Below, in pieces: positions 6,756 to 9,013 of a stretch of DNA of 9,013 bases. The notes under the pieces are model-generated. The model saw nothing but the letters and a program-made list of their open reading frames with translations, ran no database searches and had not been told where the DNA came from. Origin of the DNA: Cyclobacteriaceae bacterium (lineage in GTDB: Bacteria; Bacteroidota; Bacteroidia; Cytophagales; Cyclobacteriaceae). The stretch lies in contig JAOUOM010000041.1 in the NCBI GenBank assembly GCA_029880385.1, forward strand, positions 1 through 9,013, written 5' to 3'. Each line of letters opens with the position of its first letter. Positions within the stretch are counted from its first letter, which is position 1. Both the position numbers and the translations under genes were made by a program.

Positions 6756-9013
6756 ATGAAGTATATAATTTTTGCATATTTGTTTTTGGGTGTGCTGGTG
6801 ACTTCCCTGGCCCAGGAAGGTGATTATTTTCTGACCAATTATTCGCCCAAGATTTCCAATATCGATCATTCTTATTTTGACCTGGATTTCACTTCATATG
6901 ACGAATTGATCATCGCGCATCGTTTGGGGATTATCCGGTTTGATGGTACCGACTGGGAACTCGTGACAACACCCAGTGCAGCCCTGACCGTTTGTGCCGA
7001 TGCGAATGACGACATCTATACAGGATTGACGAGTGATTTCGGTAAACTCACCATCCTGGATGGCGCATATGCCTACCAATCGCTGGCAGGAGAAAGCCTG
7101 ACCGGCCTGACTTTTCAGACGATGGCATGGGGCGAGGGTGTGTTTTTTCTACAGGAATCTCGGCTTATTCACTATTATCCCACTTCAGACAGCCTGACTG
7201 TTTTCTATCCGGCTACAGAGGATGTCTTTTTCGACCTGATGTTTGAGTTTAATGGTCAGATCTATGTTCAGGCTCCCGGGGCATTGTATGTTGTGGACGA
7301 TTCGTTGCGCCTGGTAAAATCACTCCTGCCAACAGCAGGTGAAATATTGTCGTGTACCAAAAACCCCTATCAGGATGAATACGCGCTGGCAACATCAGAT
7401 GGTCGGTTCTTTGTGTACAATGGCCGGTTTTCAGAGCTAAAACTGAATGAAAATGTCGTAGTATCTGAATTAAATTGGTCGTCAGAAAATTTATTGGCTA
7501 TTGGAACCATTTCTTCCGGAATACTGGTCTATAATGTACGAAACAAAACGATCGAAGGGAAAATCAATGCCAATACAGGCTTGTCTGACAATGAAATCCT
7601 GGCCATTTCATCAGATCATGACCGGGGCATTTGGGTAGCCAATACATTTGGTTTGTCGCGCATTGCGCCACTGGTGCCTGTTAAAAACTACAATTACTAT
7701 CCGGGGCTTAAGGGCAACCTGATTGCAGTCAAAACTTTGAAGGGAAAGCAATACATCGCGACAAGTGCCGGGCTGTTCTATTTTGATCAGAAGGAACGAT
7801 ATAAAAACACTGTATACTATGAACAGGTAAAGAAGACGACATCTGTCCCAAAAACAACCACATTGAAGCCGGAGCCTCCTCCTGCACAAACGACTCAGCC
7901 TGTAACGACCACACGTTCGTCCGGGATTCGGTCCTGGTTTAGTTCAAAAAAAAATGAAACAGCTACCGATGCCCAGAAGACCGACCAACAATCATCGTCG
8001 GGGCTGTTTAAGTCGAATCAATCGTCAACTTCAAAAAAAACGTCGCTGTTTAATAGGGACAATGGACAGTCCAATTCGCTTCTGCCCAAAAAGAAAAGTG
8101 CCAAAGAAGAAATATCCTATGTGCGGAAAGTAAGACGAAATCTGATCTCCATTGATTTCCTTTACCAGTCCATTGAGGGCCTAGACGAAAAATGCAGGTT
8201 TATTTTACCTATCCAGGATCGTCTGGTTGCTTCTACTTCGTCGGGGATTGTCGAAATACAAAACGGACAGGCCACACAAATATACGGAGAACCCGTAAGG
8301 TATATTTACCATCCGCCGGGATCCAAACTGCTGATAGTAAGCAGGAGCGATGGGGGTGTCCGTGTATTGGAGCTGGATGATAATTTGTGGATGGAAATTG
8401 CCTCACTGGAGATTCCAGGGGAAATCATCCTATCGGCCTATAGTGATGCCAATAAAGATATTTGGCTCGCAGGCACCAAGAGTTTGTTCAAAACCCGACT
8501 CAAAGACTCAGTCCTGGTGGTTTCGAATAAGTACGAGCTTAACAACCAGTTTTTTGATAATATCCGTTTGACCGAATTATCGGGTTCCCTGTTTCTGGTC
8601 AATACCCAGGGCTACTACATGCTCGATCCGTTGAATAATGCCCTGGTTGAGGTGCGCGAGATTAGCAATAAGATAGGGTTGCCCAAAAAACACCTGATTC
8701 AAAATGACGGAAAAGTATGGGTAAACAATGGAGTGGACTGGTACCGGATCGAAAGTGCCACGGAAGTTAAAAAATACACTTATTTAAAATTATTTCCGGA
8801 AATGACGTATATAGATCAGGTAGGTACTAATTTCTGGATAATTGATCAGTTTTCGAAGTTATATAAATATACACCTGGTATACAGGATTCGATTTCGGAG
8901 GGGAAAATGTTTATCCGCGAGGTAAGATCGAAAAATAAAGTTTTGCCTACTTCCTCCAAGATCACGCGAATTCAATACGATAACAACTCGTTACATGTGG
9001 AGATGGCTCGCCC
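6756..9013 (+). CDS. Secreted or membrane propeller sensor (two-component-regulator propeller type), 3' end cut off
   Basis: From ATG 6756 the frame stays open for 752 codons to the window edge. The N-terminus (MKYIIFAYLFLGVLVTSLAQ) is a signal peptide with likely cleavage near residue 19-20. The rest is blade-like repeats of a ligand-sensing propeller. The clearest, about residues 275-304 (GLSDNEILAISSDHDRGIWV, then ANTFGLSRI), is a canonical Reg_prop blade; another is near 552-580 (DANKDIWLAGTKSLFK). From residue 718 (MFIREVRSKNKVLP) the sequence looks like the start of a triple-tyrosine (Y_Y_Y) Ig-like domain, so a transmembrane helix and a cytoplasmic output domain (histidine kinase, SpoIIE-type phosphatase or LuxR-type DNA-binding domain) are expected outside the window. 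Residues about 358-455 are a low-complexity insert rich in Ser, Thr, Lys, Gln and Pro, unusual within a propeller. The start lies 28 bp after the second ppk2 gene with no visible promoter between, so it may be in the same operon. Sensor type is well supported; ligand and output are unknown. Confidence 0.85.
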   Translation, partial: MKYIIFAYLFLGVLVTSLAQEGDYFLTNYSPKISNIDHSYFDLDFTSYDELIIAHRLGIIRFDGTDWELVTTPSAALTVCADANDDIYTGLTSDFGKLTILDGAYAYQSLAGESLTGLTFQTMAWGEGVFFLQESRLIHYYPTSDSLTVFYPATEDVFFDLMFEFNGQIYVQAPGALYVVDDSLRLVKSLLPTAGEILSCTKNPYQDEYALATSDGRFFVYNGRFSELKLNENVVVSELNWSSENLLAIGTISSGILVYNVRNKTIEGKINANTGLSDNEILAISSDHDRGIWVANTFGLSRIAPLVPVKNYNYYPGLKGNLIAVKTLKGKQYIATSAGLFYFDQKERYKNTVYYEQVKKTTSVPKTTTLKPEPPPAQTTQPVTTTRSSGIRSWFSSKKNETATDAQKTDQQSSSGLFKSNQSSTSKKTSLFNRDNGQSNSLLPKKKSAKEEISYVRKVRRNLISIDFLYQSIEGLDEKCRFILPIQDRLVASTSSGIVEIQNGQATQIYGEPVRYIYHPPGSKLLIVSRSDGGVRVLELDDNLWMEIASLEIPGEIILSAYSDANKDIWLAGTKSLFKTRLKDSVLVVSNKYELNNQFFDNIRLTELSGSLFLVNTQGYYMLDPLNNALVEVREISNKIGLPKKHLIQNDGKVWVNNGVDWYRIESATEVKKYTYLKLFPEMTYIDQVGTNFWIIDQFSKLYKYTPGIQDSISEGKMFIREVRSKNKVLPTSSKITRIQYDNNSLHVEMAR
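7827..8123 (+). other. Low-complexity, probably disordered insert in the propeller sensor
   Basis: Codons 358 to about 456 of the sensor gene encode a stretch dominated by Ser, Thr, Lys, Gln, Asn and Pro. It includes a PEPPP motif, a TTT run and three loosely repeated units in which an aromatic pair or LF is followed by polar or basic residues (SWFSSKKN, GLFKSNQ, SLFNRDN). The A9 (7946-7954) and A8 (8033-8040) runs both encode Ser-Lys-Lys. Blade-like sequence resumes on both sides, so it is an internal linker or loop rather than the end of the domain. Confidence 0.75.
7946..7954 (+). repeat. A9 homopolymer in the propeller sensor gene
   Basis: Nine consecutive A form part of the codons for Ser-Lys-Lys-Asn in the low-complexity insert. 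Gaining one A would bring a TGA directly into frame; losing one would read on to a TAA at 8131-8133. Such runs are prone to slippage of RNA and DNA polymerase. Confidence 0.9.

Noticed and set aside
7611..7914. Overlapping minus-strand frames opposite the sensor gene
   Set aside because: They are antisense to the Reg_prop blade and low-complexity segment, with no start context or recognisable product.

Overview
The window reads as a chromosomal segment of a Bacteroidota bacterium, most likely from the Cytophagales/Cyclobacteriaceae side. This is inferred from the gene families (tandem DUF1080 lipoprotein, DUF3352 protein with a propeller tail, two-component-regulator-type propeller sensor), weak or absent Shine-Dalgarno sequences, and a plausible Bacteroidota-type promoter (TTG-N20-TAnnTT-like) before the polyphosphate kinases. 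I cannot name the genus. No rRNA, tRNA, CRISPR array, transposase or phage gene was seen.

Layout. On the minus strand at the left edge lies the 5' part of a lipoprotein gene with one complete DUF1080 (3-keto-disaccharide hydrolase family) domain and the start of a second. A 279-bp divergent intergenic region follows (807-1085). From 1086 onward everything is on the plus strand: a 903-residue membrane-anchored DUF3352-type protein with a C-terminal beta-propeller-like half; a 140-residue protein of unknown function with two membrane segments, 4 bp downstream; a 169-residue P-loop kinase resembling nicotinamide riboside/uridine kinases; two adjacent paralogous class I PPK2 polyphosphate kinases separated by 4 bp; and, 28 bp further on, the first 752 codons of a large secreted or membrane propeller sensor that runs off the right edge.

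How the genes may work together. The two PPK2 proteins should move phosphate between polyphosphate and nucleoside diphosphates (mainly ADP/ATP). The upstream kinase should phosphorylate a nucleoside-like substrate, and the downstream protein is probably an extracytoplasmic ligand-sensing half of a signalling protein. A polyphosphate-linked nucleotide or NAD salvage unit coupled to a sensor is a reasonable hypothesis but is inference only: a 125-bp gap with a candidate promoter separates the nucleoside-type kinase from the ppk2 pair.

The most unusual sequence-level features are a roughly 98-residue low-complexity insert in the propeller sensor that contains A9 and A8 tracts, a G8 tract in the Walker A codons of the second ppk2, and a 40-bp stretch of near-identical DNA shared by the two ppk2 genes around the Walker B motif.
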